From contig CP136052.1 in NCBI GenBank assembly GCA_032620915.1, positions 155,001 through 219,000 of the forward strand: DNA of 64,000 bases, read 5' to 3'. The position numbers and the translations under genes were made by a program. Below are positions 1 through 10,096 of this stretch, in pieces. How positions within the stretch are numbered: position 1 is the first letter of the stretch; each line of letters starts with the position of its first letter. The notes under the pieces were generated by a model, which saw nothing but the letters and a program-made list of their open reading frames with translations, made no database searches and was not told where the DNA came from. Source of the DNA: Oscillospiraceae bacterium NTUH-002-81 (GTDB lineage Bacteria > Bacillota > Clostridia > Lachnospirales > Lachnospiraceae).

Positions 1-2384
<2,384 letters not shown>

Positions 2385-2644
2385 AAGAACTTGGAGAGCG
2401 GCATGGAGCAGCTGGAGGCGGAGAAGAATGTTTACATTCTGAGACGCTGACAGATGGGACATGACATTCGCGAAGCGAAAGGCAGCGAGAAGAAGCGAAG
2501 CGGATTCGAGCTGACCGCCGCGGAGTGTTCAAAGAGTGCGTTGGTCGTTCGAACGAATGAAGATGAGTTCGAACTTCCGACAGTGGTTCAGGAAAAACGG
2601 ATGTAATACAATATGTGGTTTTGAAGGTACATGCCTTTTTATAT
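2385..2644. other. rRNA-tRNA spacer without 5S rRNA
   Basis: A 5S rRNA is expected after 23S in many Firmicutes operons, but no 5S-like sequence (for example the conserved CCGAACACGGAAGTTAAGC-type core) is seen. The spacer is GC- and purine-rich in its first half and contains two copies of the self-palindrome GTTCGAAC near 2549 and 2569. No open frame in it looks like a gene. Confidence 0.6.
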
Positions 2645-2716
2645 TCCTCGATAGCTCAATGGTAGAGCATTCGGCTGTTAACCGAAGGGTTGTTGGTTCG
2701 AGCCCAACTCGGGGAG
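2645..2716 (+). tRNA. tRNA-Asn (GTT)
   Basis: A full cloverleaf can be drawn: 7-bp acceptor (TTCCTCGA... pairing TCGGGGA), D arm GCTC/GAGC, anticodon loop CTGTTAA with anticodon GTT, and T arm GTTGG-TTCGAGC-CCAAC. The discriminator is G and CCA is not encoded (CTA follows). It sits downstream of the 23S gene and is probably part of the rRNA transcript, although a weak TACAAT -10-like box lies at 2607-2612. Confidence 0.95.
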
Positions 2717-2719
2717 CTA

Positions 2720-2752
2720 AAGATTCGATCATATGGTCGGATCTTTTTTTAT
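2720..2752 (+). terminator. Intrinsic terminator after tRNA-Asn
   Basis: An 11-bp stem (2720-2730 with 2735-2745, some G.U pairs, ATAT loop) runs directly into a T-tract. It ends the rRNA/tRNA transcript. Confidence 0.9.
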
Positions 2753-2860
2753 TGTCATAAACAAAGCAAGATCTGCAATTACAGTTAGTGTTGACTTAAA
2801 CGACTTTTCTATGCTACCATTCATATAGCACATTTGCACTGCATAACCGCTACAGTACAA

Positions 2861-2981
2861 ACTGAGCAGGCGACAAGAACTTCACAGATACAGGGAAGCT
2901 CCTGTTGGCCGGGCCATATATGGCAGCAGATGAATTTATTTTTGCATATTTTCGGAAAACAACAGCATCTGTGGGACAGTA
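2861..2981 (+). ncRNA. NiCo (czcD) riboswitch aptamer
   Basis: The sequence carries the conserved blocks of the NiCo riboswitch family in order: ACTGAGCAGGC at 2861, GCCGGGCC near 2909, GGCAGCAGATGAA near 2927, and CATCTGTGGGACAGT at 2966-2980. The outer stem pairs AACTG with CAGTAGTT. The family binds Co(II) or Ni(II) cooperatively at a four-way junction and controls metal-efflux genes. The next gene, a cation diffusion facilitator, fits exactly. A terminator overlapping the aptamer 3' strand implies an ON switch: metal stabilises the aptamer and prevents termination. Confidence 0.9.
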
Positions 2982-3010
2982 GTTACGATTGTTCCATGGG
3001 TGTTTTTTTT
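2966..3010 (+). terminator. Riboswitch-controlled terminator
   Basis: CATCTGTGGG (2966-2975), which is also the 3' strand of the NiCo aptamer, can instead pair with TCCATGGGTG (2993-3002) in a 10-bp stem with G.U pairs. Eight T residues follow (3003-3010). The two folds are mutually exclusive, as needed for transcriptional control. Confidence 0.85.
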
Positions 3011-3085
3011 ATACAAATATATAAAAATATAGTGGAATCATGACGGGGAAACAGCAATATATTTATATTCATTGGGGGACTAAAA

Positions 3086-4285
3086 ATGGGAAAGAATCAT
3101 ATACTAAATCGACTGATCCATCTGGCGGTAAAAGACAGCGAGGATATACAGGATCCGAAAGCACGGCTGGCTGTGGGAAAACTGTCCGGCGCCATAGGCA
3201 TTGTGTGCAATCTGATCCTGGCAGGCAGTAAGCTGCTGGTGGGGATGCTGGCGTCTTCCATGTCTATCATGGCAGATGGCCTGAATAATCTGTCTGATGC
3301 GGCCAGCTCCATCGTGACACTGATCGGCTTCCGGCTGGCAGAGAAGCCTGCGGATGCAGACCATCCCTACGGGCATGCCAGATACGAATATCTGTCCGGC
3401 CTGGCGGTGGCCGTGATGATCATTCTGATCGGATTTGAGCTGGCGAGAAACTCTGTTGAGAAAATTTTGCATCCGACGGCGGTGGAATTTTCTCTGGTAA
3501 CTGGCGTCGTGCTGATTTTCTCCATTCTGGTAAAATCCAGCATGTTCTGGATGAATGAAAATCTGGGAAAAATGATCCACTCCAACACGTTGGCAGCGAC
3601 CGCTGCGGACAGCCGCAACGATGTCATCACCACCGGTGCGGTGCTTCTGGCTTCCCTGGTGGAAGTTTTTACCGGATTCCAGATTGATGGATTTATGGGA
3701 TTGGCAGTTGCGCTTTTCATTCTGTACAGCGGTGCCAACCTGGCGAAGGAAACGATTTCTCCGTTGCTGGGAGAGGCGGCCAACCCGGAACTGCAGAAAA
3801 TCATCGTGGACTGCGTGACATCCTGTCCGAAGGTGCTGGGCTGCCATGACCTGATGGTGCATGATTATGGCCCGGGCCAGCGTTTTGCCAGCGTGCATGT
3901 GGAGATGGACAAGGACGAGGATCCATTGGTATGCCATGAGCTCATCGATGGTATGGAGCGGGATTGCCTGAACAATCACGGCATTCACCTTGTCATTCAC
4001 TACGACCCGGTGGTAACGGACAATCCGCAGCTGGAACGGATGAAAGAGATTGTGGCATCTATACTGAAAGTGCGCGATACGCATATGACGATCCATGATT
4101 TTCGGATGGTGCCGGGAGAAAAGCATATCAATCTGATTTTTGATATTGCGCTGCCCACAGAACTGCAGGGAAAGGAAAAAGAAATCCAGGGTGCGCTGGA
4201 GGAGGCACTGAACAATTTGGGAGACAGTACTTATCAAACCGTCATTACCTTCGATCCCATCGCTTTTAACGGTGGAGAAGCATAA
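3086..4285 (+). CDS. Cation diffusion facilitator (CDF) efflux transporter
   Basis: 399-residue membrane transporter that exports divalent metal in exchange for protons. The N-terminal two thirds show six hydrophobic segments with the family signature: ADGLNNLSDAA (D64, N68, D71) in TM2, HPYGHARYEYL at about 93-103, and a second site in TM5 with D175 and D179. Typical family members are about 300 residues. The extra length is a second C-terminal cytoplasmic ferredoxin-like segment: HDLMVHDYGPG near 252 and THMTIHDFRMVPG near 332 look like two related copies. The start ATG follows GGGGGAC at a suitable distance. The upstream NiCo riboswitch points to Co(II)/Ni(II) as the substrate; this is inferred from regulation, not from the protein itself. 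Confidence 0.92.
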   Translation: MGKNHILNRLIHLAVKDSEDIQDPKARLAVGKLSGAIGIVCNLILAGSKLLVGMLASSMSIMADGLNNLSDAASSIVTLIGFRLAEKPADADHPYGHARYEYLSGLAVAVMIILIGFELARNSVEKILHPTAVEFSLVTGVVLIFSILVKSSMFWMNENLGKMIHSNTLAATAADSRNDVITTGAVLLASLVEVFTGFQIDGFMGLAVALFILYSGANLAKETISPLLGEAANPELQKIIVDCVTSCPKVLGCHDLMVHDYGPGQRFASVHVEMDKDEDPLVCHELIDGMERDCLNNHGIHLVIHYDPVVTDNPQLERMKEIVASILKVRDTHMTIHDFRMVPGEKHINLIFDIALPTELQGKEKEIQGALEEALNNLGDSTYQTVITFDPIAFNGGEA

Positions 4286-4327
4286 AAAACGGGTCAAAAA
4301 ACGCAGGGAAAATAATTGGAAAATCCC

Positions 4328-4356
4328 TTGCAAATACGCAAAATATATGATATGAT
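4328..4356 (+). promoter_or_regulatory. Promoter of tRNA-Glu/tRNA-Cys
   Basis: TTGCAA (4328-4333) and TATGAT (4351-4356) are separated by 17 bp, about 50 bp upstream of the first tRNA. Confidence 0.75.
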
Positions 4357-4413
4357 AATGTCTGCTGTGACGGAAAGGATTGTGTTAGATTTTCTTCGTT
4401 TTGGCAGACATAT

Positions 4414-4485
4414 GGCTCCATGGTCAAGCGGTTAAGACACCGCCCTTTCACGGCGGTAACAGGGGTTCAAATCCCCTTGGAGTCA
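4414..4485 (+). tRNA. tRNA-Glu (TTC)
   Basis: Acceptor GGCTCCA pairs with TGGAGTC, the anticodon stem CCGCC/GGCGG encloses CTTTCAC with anticodon TTC, and the T arm is AGGGG-TTCAAAT-CCCCT. CCA is not encoded. Confidence 0.96.
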
Positions 4486-4489
4486 CTGT

Positions 4490-4560
4490 GGCGACATAGC
4501 CAAGTGGTAAGGCGTGGGTCTGCAACACCCTGATCACCAGTTCAAATCTGGTTGTCGCCT
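4490..4560 (+). tRNA. tRNA-Cys (GCA)
   Basis: Acceptor GGCGACA pairs with TGTCGCC, the anticodon loop CTGCAAC gives anticodon GCA, and the T arm is ACCAG-TTCAAAT-CTGGT. It lies 4 bp after tRNA-Glu and shares its promoter and terminator. Confidence 0.95.
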
Positions 4561-4564
4561 CTCG

Positions 4565-4592
4565 AAAACCTCGATAAAATCGGGGTTTTTTT
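4565..4592 (+). terminator. Terminator of the tRNA pair
   Basis: Stem AAAACCTCGAT / ATCGGGGTTTT with an AAA loop, followed by a T-tract. Confidence 0.9.
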
Positions 4593-4660
4593 GTACTTAA
4601 AATGTATGTAAGTGTATGTAACCCTCAAATGATAAAACTTCAGCGATGTTTTTTCATGCG

Positions 4661-4693
4661 TGTCTTTCCTGTAAAGACATAGCGTGCTATAAT
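4661..4693 (+). promoter_or_regulatory. Extended -10 promoter with overlapping inverted repeat
   Basis: TGCTATAAT (4685-4693) is an extended -10 box. A 19-bp inverted repeat, TGTCTTT-N5-AAAGACA (4661-4679), occupies the -35/spacer region and could be an operator. It precedes the 83-residue gene at 4739. Confidence 0.55.
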
Positions 4694-4738
4694 AAACGCA
4701 GAGTGTTTTGGCAAAGGATGCCAGAAAGGAGAACAACG

Positions 4739-4990
4739 ATGCTTGAATTTCGATATGACACACAGCTGCTGATCGAGGGCGAAGGCCTGGACGAGGATGT
4801 GATCAGCGATTATTTTACAGAGAATTTCAAAGGGGATTGCCTGCTGGCAGTGGGCGATGAGGATCTGATCAAGATTCATTTCCACACAAATGAGCCCTGG
4901 AAGGTGCTGGAATACTGCGCAACACTGGGTGAGATTTACGATATTGTGGTGGAAGATATGGATCGTCAGGCGAGAGGACTGAAAGGATAG
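4739..4990 (+). CDS. Small protein resembling the C-terminal domain of FakA/YloV (DAK-like) proteins
   Basis: 83 residues. The sequence matches the last part of the fatty-acid kinase FakA / dihydroxyacetone-kinase-like YloV family: a stretch reading LLAVGDEDLIKIHFHTNEP (about residues 39-57) followed by EDMDRQARG. In FakA this region is the final domain of a roughly 550-residue protein, after the DhaL kinase and middle domains. Here it stands alone with its own promoter and an AGAAAGGAG ribosome site 8-10 bp before ATG 4739, so it is not an obvious leftover. An upstream in-frame start at 4646 lacks a ribosome site and precedes the promoter. The function is unknown; a regulatory or fatty-acid-binding-partner role is only a guess. 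Confidence 0.72.
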   Translation: MLEFRYDTQLLIEGEGLDEDVISDYFTENFKGDCLLAVGDEDLIKIHFHTNEPWKVLEYCATLGEIYDIVVEDMDRQARGLKG

Positions 4991-4999
4991 GAGACACGT

Positions 5000-5608
5000 A
5001 TGGCAGAAATAAATGAGAATGAAGTATTATATATGCTGACCATTCCGCGGTTTAATATGCCGGACTTCGGCTCTCTGGACGAGGATTATCTGTGTCGGGA
5101 GGATCAGCTGACCTGGTATGTGAGTGAGGATGATCTGGAGTGGCTGGAGCCTGTGGAGGTGCTGGCGAGAAGTCAGGTGAGCGCTGCAGATCTGGACTGC
5201 GAGTATGTGGACGGCGAATTTGAGACGTGGAATTTCTGGGTAGGGGAAGCTGATGCCCAGTGCGTATATATCCAGCAGGATGAGACGTATTTCCGCTATG
5301 TGAAAGTGGATGCCAGGGACGTGCTGATGATCCATCGCCCGGAGATTGAGACAGACAGTGTGGAGGCGAAGCGTTTCGCGTTCCGGCGTATCGGCGAAGT
5401 GTCCGGTTTTTCCGGCATTTTTGAGCTTTCGGAGATCTCTGACCGGGAGTGGGCCGGAGAGAAGGAGAGCCTTCATAACCGGATTTCTTCGAACCTGTAC
5501 TATATGGAGCGGGAATTTGAGACTCTGCAGGAGATGCTGGAGGATGTCAGACAGCCTCGCCCGGTACAGCTGCGGAGATTTTTTGAAGACATTCTGGAAC
5601 AAAAATAA
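5000..5608 (+). CDS. Conserved-looking hypothetical protein, acidic
   Basis: 202-residue, strongly acidic, soluble protein with many Glu and Asp and no signal peptide or membrane segment. It starts 9 bp after the stop of the 83-residue gene with a GGAGAC ribosome site, so the two are probably co-transcribed. The C-terminal part (about 150-202) is rich in heptad-like Leu/Glu and may be helical. I do not recognise a family. Codon use and GC match neighbouring genes, so it is very likely real. Confidence 0.75.
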   Translation: MAEINENEVLYMLTIPRFNMPDFGSLDEDYLCREDQLTWYVSEDDLEWLEPVEVLARSQVSAADLDCEYVDGEFETWNFWVGEADAQCVYIQQDETYFRYVKVDARDVLMIHRPEIETDSVEAKRFAFRRIGEVSGFSGIFELSEISDREWAGEKESLHNRISSNLYYMEREFETLQEMLEDVRQPRPVQLRRFFEDILEQK

Positions 5609-5663
5609 TTTATGAATTTTTAGAATTAATTAATGATTTAGTCAAAAAACCTTCAATATCTTT

Positions 5664-5672
5664 TGTTATACT
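5664..5672 (+). promoter_or_regulatory. Extended -10 promoter
   Basis: TGTTATACT (5664-5672) is an extended -10 with a weak -35 region. The predicted RNA start near 5679 would exclude the in-frame starts at 5677 and probably 5683. Confidence 0.5.
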
Positions 5673-5718
5673 GATTTTGCAAATGAGGGAAAACAAAGGG
5701 TATTGGAGGATTTTTAAT

Positions 5719-6342
5719 TTGAGTTATACAACCTATTATGAAAGACGACAGAAGATCGCGAAGCACGAGGCAGAGCAGCTGGAACATCTGCTGGAGAAGC
5801 AGGCGATGCCGGAGCAGAGAAATCTGGTGACGAGACGGCTGCGTTTTGAGAATATGATCGAGAAAACACCCCAGGGGCGTTACAGCATCTGCATGTTGAA
5901 TTTTGACCCGGAGCAGATTTATCTGGAGTTCAAACACCTGCAGCGGGGCATTACCTACAAGAAGATCAGCCGGATTTCCAAAGAGGATTGTCTGCGGATC
6001 TTGGAGGGTGACGTGGACTGGATGGCGGACAGCAAGGATAAGCTGTATCAGGAATTTTGCCGCCAGGTGCAGCTGAACTGCATTCGCCAGGGCAATGTGG
6101 TGGAGACGTGCAAGACCGTTTATCAGTGGAAAGCGGATTATATTTGCCTGAAACGTTCCATCAGAAGCATCCGCAGCAACGGCTACAGTTTTCTGGATCC
6201 GGATGTTTACATGATCTCCTGCCTGGACTGCAGTGAAGTGGAGCTGACCCAGAAGAAGGCGGTGACGCTGCCCCGGTACATTGAGTCGGTGATGCATGGA
6301 AATGATGTGGAGCAGCAGGACGGCGTGGCGTTTGTTCTGTAA
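5719..6342 (+). CDS. Hypothetical protein
   Basis: 207-residue basic-acidic mixed soluble protein beginning MSYTTYYERRQKIAKHEAEQ. I place the start at TTG 5719 because GGAGG at 5705-5709 lies 9 bp upstream; the longer frame back to 5677 would start at or before the predicted RNA start. The N-terminal 40 residues are helical and charged. The middle contains LEFKHLQRGITYKKISRISK (about 86-105) and Cys residues cluster near MISCLDCSE (about 171-179). No family is recognised. Confidence 0.7.
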   Translation: MSYTTYYERRQKIAKHEAEQLEHLLEKQAMPEQRNLVTRRLRFENMIEKTPQGRYSICMLNFDPEQIYLEFKHLQRGITYKKISRISKEDCLRILEGDVDWMADSKDKLYQEFCRQVQLNCIRQGNVVETCKTVYQWKADYICLKRSIRSIRSNGYSFLDPDVYMISCLDCSEVELTQKKAVTLPRYIESVMHGNDVEQQDGVAFVL

Positions 6343-6359
6343 AAGAGATGTAAGAATCG

Positions 6360-6455
6360 CGAATTTTTCGCTTTTCGCTGCTACGCAGCTGCTTTCTGCT
6401 CATGAAAAGGCGCTCCCTTCGTCTGTTCACAAGAACAGACAAGTGAACTGTAATC
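6360..6455 (-). repeat. Palindromic intergenic repeat, copy 1 (partial)
   Basis: Read on the minus strand this contains TTACAGTTCACTTGTCTG, then TTGTGAACAGACG, then TTTTCATGAGCAG. The same order and similar sequences occur at 13365-13458. It lies between the 207-residue gene and the FMN riboswitch promoter. It is probably a member of a dispersed palindromic repeat family. Confidence 0.45.
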
Positions 6456-6474
6456 ATGTTGAGAAAAAAATTTC

Positions 6475-6503
6475 TGTACAAATGGTAGAAATAGTGTTAT
6501 ACT
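6475..6503 (+). promoter_or_regulatory. Promoter of the riboflavin operon
   Basis: TGTACA (6475-6480), 17 bp, then TATACT (6498-6503) preceded by TG (6495-6496), an extended -10. It lies about 30 bp before the FMN aptamer. Confidence 0.65.
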
Positions 6504-6535
6504 TCATTCGTAATCAAGTTAATAGAGAGAATAAA

Positions 6536-6666
6536 TTCTTCAGGGCAGGGTGCAATTCCCTACCGGCGGTATAGCCCGCGAGCGGTCTGCGCCAGCAGAT
6601 GCAGCAGATTCGGTGACTGTGTGAACAGAACTCCGAAGCCGACAGTATAGTCTGGATGAAAGAAGA
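6536..6666 (+). ncRNA. FMN riboswitch (RFN element)
   Basis: Nearly perfect match to the RFN consensus: CAGGGCAGGGTGCAATTCCC at 6541, TACCGGCGGTATAGCCCGCGA near 6560, the AGATTCGGTG block near 6607, ACTCCGAAGCCGACAGTATA near 6630, and AGTCTGGATGAAAGAAGA at the end. P1 pairs TTCTT (6536-6540) with AAGAA (6660-6664). FMN binding represses the downstream riboflavin operon. Confidence 0.97.
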
Positions 6667-6814
6667 CGGAAGCTGAACAAGCTTTATTTATTCGCGTTCC
6701 CGGTGTCAGAACCAAGTGTTTGGCATCGGCCCATTGTTGTATGATTGCCGACTGTGGTATTTGGATCACCGCATAAGCAAGGATGACAGCTGGAATAGAT
6801 TGATAGAACGTTGA

Positions 6815-6847
6815 AGCCCTGAACGAAAGTGTTCAGGGCTTTTTTGC
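6815..6847 (+). terminator. Terminator of the FMN riboswitch expression platform
   Basis: Perfect 10-bp stem AGCCCTGAAC / GTTCAGGGCT (6815-6824, 6831-6840) followed by T6. It lies about 150 bp after the aptamer, a rather long expression platform; the antiterminator strand is not obvious by eye. Confidence 0.9.
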
Positions 6848-6884
6848 TGTGTAAATGCAGCATTTTGGAAAAGCCTCCGAACAC

Positions 6885-8009
6885 ATGTCAAGGGAGGCGA
6901 AGAATATTCAGAAGGAAGATTACATGCGGCGGGCCCTGGTTTTGGCCGGGAACGGCTGCGGGCACACGTCACCGAATCCGATGGTGGGGTGTGTGATTGT
7001 AAAAAATGATCGGATCATTGGGGAAGGCTGGCATGCATACTGCGGTGGCCTGCATGCAGAGCGAAATGCGCTGAAAAACTGTACAGAGGATCCGTCAGGC
7101 GCAGATCTGTATGTGACGCTGGAACCCTGCTGTCATTACGGCAAGACCCCACCGTGCACAGAGGCCATTATCCAAAACAAAATCCGAAAGGTGTATGTGG
7201 GATGTATGGATCCCAACCCGAAGGTGGCAGGCAAAGGTGTGGAGATTTTGAGAAAGCAGGGCATTTTGGTGGAAACCGGGGTGCTGGAAGCGGAGTGTCT
7301 GCGGGCAAACGAGGTGTTTTTCCATTATATCACGACGAAAACCCCGTTCGTGGCCATGAAATATGCCATGACACTGGATGGGAAAATTGCGGCAGTGACC
7401 GGAGATTCCAGGTGGGTGACCGGGGAAGCGGCGCGCAGCTATGTGCATGCGTTGCGGAAACGCTATACCGGCATCATGGCAGGTATCGGGACAGTGATGG
7501 CGGATGATCCGCTGCTGAACTGTCGGACGGAGGCGGGTGTGGATCCGGTGCGGATCATCTGTGACAGCTGCCTGCGTATCCCGCTGGACAGCCAGCTGGT
7601 GAAGACAGCCGGAAAAATTCCTCTGATCGTGGCAGGAGTGCCTGCACGCTGGACGGAAGTGCAGCAGGAGAAAGAAAAGGCGTTGCTGGCAGCGGGCGTG
7701 ACTGTTCTGCATTCACCCGGAGAAAAGACAGTGGATCTGCCGTGGCTCATGCGGGAACTGGGAACCCGGGACATAGACGGTATTTTGCTGGAGGGCGGCG
7801 GCGAGCTGAACGGGGCTGCGCTGGAAGCAGGCATTGTACAGAAGGTATATGCCTTTATTGCTCCGAAGCTGATCGGTGGTACGGGAGCCAAAGGTCCGGT
7901 GGGCGGCCTGGGACTTAAGAAAATGTGCGAGGCCAGAGCGCTGACAGACATAGAAATACAACAGCTGGGGCAGGACATCTGCATCAGTGGGCGACTGGGA
8001 GGCGTGTAG
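6885..8009 (+). CDS. ribD: Bifunctional riboflavin biosynthesis deaminase/reductase RibD
   Basis: 374 residues. Catalyses deamination of the pyrimidine product of GTP cyclohydrolase II and then reduction of its ribosyl side chain. The N-terminal zinc deaminase domain shows HAE (about 57-59) and PCCHYGKTPPC (about 81-91). The reductase domain follows from about 150, with KYAMTLDGKIA and LLEGGGELNGA. The start is uncertain: ATG 6885 has no clear ribosome site, an in-frame ATG exists at 6855, and GGGAGG at 6892-6897 would best fit an ATT at 6906. Homologues begin a few residues before the EDYM segment, so any of these gives a complete domain. First gene of the FMN-regulated operon. Confidence 0.95.
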   Translation: MSREAKNIQKEDYMRRALVLAGNGCGHTSPNPMVGCVIVKNDRIIGEGWHAYCGGLHAERNALKNCTEDPSGADLYVTLEPCCHYGKTPPCTEAIIQNKIRKVYVGCMDPNPKVAGKGVEILRKQGILVETGVLEAECLRANEVFFHYITTKTPFVAMKYAMTLDGKIAAVTGDSRWVTGEAARSYVHALRKRYTGIMAGIGTVMADDPLLNCRTEAGVDPVRIICDSCLRIPLDSQLVKTAGKIPLIVAGVPARWTEVQQEKEKALLAAGVTVLHSPGEKTVDLPWLMRELGTRDIDGILLEGGGELNGAALEAGIVQKVYAFIAPKLIGGTGAKGPVGGLGLKKMCEARALTDIEIQQLGQDICISGRLGGV

Positions 8010-8657
8010 ATGTTTACCGGAATTGTGGAAGAGATCGGAACCATCCGTTCTGTCACGAAAGACAGCAAACGGTTTGTATTGGATATTGGTTGCAGCAGGG
8101 TGCTGGAAGGCACAAAGAAAGGCGACAGCATCGCAGTAAACGGTGTTTGCCTGACTGTGACAACCCTGCACATGGGTGGCTTTACGGCAGACGTCATGCC
8201 GGAAACGGCACACAGGAGTAATATTTCCCGGATGAGCGGCGGTACCCGCGTCAATCTGGAGCGGGCCATGGCGGCAGATGGCCGGTTTGGCGGACATATT
8301 GTATCCGGTCATGTAGATGGCATGGGAACGATCCGACAGGTGGAGGAAGATGCGAATGCGGTGTGGTATACGGTGGATGCCCCTCCGGAGCTTCTCCATT
8401 ATATCGTGGAAAAAGGCTCCATCACCATCGACGGCATCAGCCTGACGGTGGCTTATGTGGATGATGCGTGCTTCCGGGTGTCCATCATTCCCCACACACG
8501 GGCGGTGACGATCCTTGGTGCGAGAAAGCCCGGGGATATCGTCAATCTGGAAAATGATATTATCGGAAAATATGTGGAAAAGCTGATGAAGCCGATGGAA
8601 ACAAAGAAGACCGACAGCGGGATCACGGAAGCGTTTTTGCTGGAAAACGGATTTTAA
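8010..8657 (+). CDS. ribE: Riboflavin synthase, alpha chain
   Basis: 215 residues, the usual length. Dismutates two 6,7-dimethyl-8-ribityllumazines to riboflavin. It begins with the diagnostic MFTGIVEEIG and has two internally repeated lumazine-binding barrels: GVCLTV near 49, GGHIVSGHVDG near 95, ISLTVAYV near 150. The ATG directly follows the ribD stop (TAG-ATG), so translation is coupled. Confidence 0.97.
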   Translation: MFTGIVEEIGTIRSVTKDSKRFVLDIGCSRVLEGTKKGDSIAVNGVCLTVTTLHMGGFTADVMPETAHRSNISRMSGGTRVNLERAMAADGRFGGHIVSGHVDGMGTIRQVEEDANAVWYTVDAPPELLHYIVEKGSITIDGISLTVAYVDDACFRVSIIPHTRAVTILGARKPGDIVNLENDIIGKYVEKLMKPMETKKTDSGITEAFLLENGF

Positions 8658-8715
8658 AATCAGATGGAATAAGAACAATCCCTGTCTGAAAGGGAAAAGG
8701 AGGAACAGACAATGA

Positions 8716-9951
8716 ATGAGAATAAAAAAGGAAATTGCAACGGTGGAGGAAGCGTTAGAGGACATCCGGGCAGGAAAAATTATTGTGGTGATCGATGACC
8801 CTGACCGGGAAAATGAGGGAGACCTGATCTGCGCGGCAGAATTTGCCACCCAGGAAAATGTAAACTTTATGGCCTGCTATGCCAAGGGGCTGATCTGCAT
8901 GCCCATGAGCCGGGAACTGTGTGAAAAGCTGGGACTGGAGCAGATGGTATCCGTGAATACAGATAATCATTCTACTGCATTTACGGTTTCTATTGACCAT
9001 GTGGACACTACCACCGGTATTTCTGCTTATGAGCGTTCTGTCACTGCCATGAAAGCAGTGGAGGATGACGCAAAGCCCGGAGATTTCCGGCGGCCGGGAC
9101 ATATGTTCCCTCTGCAGGCCAGAGAAGGCGGCGTGCTGAAGCGCACCGGCCATACAGAGGCAACCGTGGACCTGATGAAGCTGGCGGGACTGAAGCCCTG
9201 CGGTCTGTGCTGCGAGATCATGCGGGAAGACGGTACCATGATGCGCACATCCGAATTGCTGGAATTTGCGGCGGCTCATGAGCTGACCGTGATCACCGTG
9301 GCAGACCTGGTAAGATACCGGATGAAGACCGACAGCCTGGTACGCAAAGCGGCACAGGCGAAAATGCCGACCAAATACGGTGAGTTCACCATTCACGGCT
9401 ATGAAAACACCCTGAACGGTGAGCATCATGTGGCGCTGACCATGGGGGATATTGACAATGGCGAGCCGGTGCTCTGCCGGGTACATTCCGAGTGCCTTAC
9501 CGGAGATGTATTTGGTTCCAGACGGTGCGACTGTGGTGAGCAGCTGGATGCAGCTCTCCGCCAGATCGCCAAAGAGGGCCGGGGCGTGCTGCTGTACATG
9601 CGTCAGGAAGGCCGGGGCATTGGCCTTATCAACAAGCTGAAAGCCTATGCACTGCAGGAACAGGGCTATGACACTGTGGAAGCGAATATCAAGCTGGGAT
9701 TCCCCGCAGACTTGCGCGATTACGGCATCGGTGCCCAGATTCTGGCTGACCTGGGAGCAAAGCGGCTGCGCCTGCTTACCAACAATCCGAAAAAAATCAG
9801 TGGCCTTGCAGGTTATGGCATTACCATCGAGGAGCGCGTGCCCATCGAGATGACAGCCAACAAGGACGACCTGTTCTATCTGTACACCAAGCAGAACCGG
9901 ATGGAGCACATGACCAATTATCAGTACCATAAGAAAACAAAAAGTGTATAA
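8716..9951 (+). CDS. ribBA: DHBP synthase / GTP cyclohydrolase II, RibBA
   Basis: 411 residues, full length. The N-terminal domain makes 3,4-dihydroxy-2-butanone 4-phosphate ([11 protein letters not shown] near 27; [11 protein letters not shown] near 131; GHTEATVDL near 145). The C-terminal domain opens GTP, with zinc ligands in SRRCDCGEQ near 273 and [12 protein letters not shown] near 298. Odd start: AAGGAGG (8697-8703) is ideally spaced for ATG 8712, but that frame closes after 28 codons. The functional frame uses ATG 8716. Removing one A from the A6 run at 8724-8729 would give [14 protein letters not shown] from ATG 8712, so the start may hide a homopolymer error. Confidence 0.95.
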   Translation: MRIKKEIATVEEALEDIRAGKIIVVIDDPDRENEGDLICAAEFATQENVNFMACYAKGLICMPMSRELCEKLGLEQMVSVNTDNHSTAFTVSIDHVDTTTGISAYERSVTAMKAVEDDAKPGDFRRPGHMFPLQAREGGVLKRTGHTEATVDLMKLAGLKPCGLCCEIMREDGTMMRTSELLEFAAAHELTVITVADLVRYRMKTDSLVRKAAQAKMPTKYGEFTIHGYENTLNGEHHVALTMGDIDNGEPVLCRVHSECLTGDVFGSRRCDCGEQLDAALRQIAKEGRGVLLYMRQEGRGIGLINKLKAYALQEQGYDTVEANIKLGFPADLRDYGIGAQILADLGAKRLRLLTNNPKKISGLAGYGITIEERVPIEMTANKDDLFYLYTKQNRMEHMTNYQYHKKTKSV

Positions 9952-10096
9952 TTCCACAGAAAACCTGATGAACAGGGCGGATCTGGTTGTAATACCTTAT
10001 GAAAAACAGTCCATGTGTCTCGTTTAATGCGGGATTTGAAAATAATCTTGTGAGAAAAAAATAAAAATACGCAAAAAAGAATGGGAGGATATCATA

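Noticed and set aside
3104-4333. 409-residue open frame on the minus strand opposite the CDF gene
   Set aside because: Shadow of a real gene: low-complexity His/Gln-rich product, no ribosome site, and the plus strand has clear family motifs.
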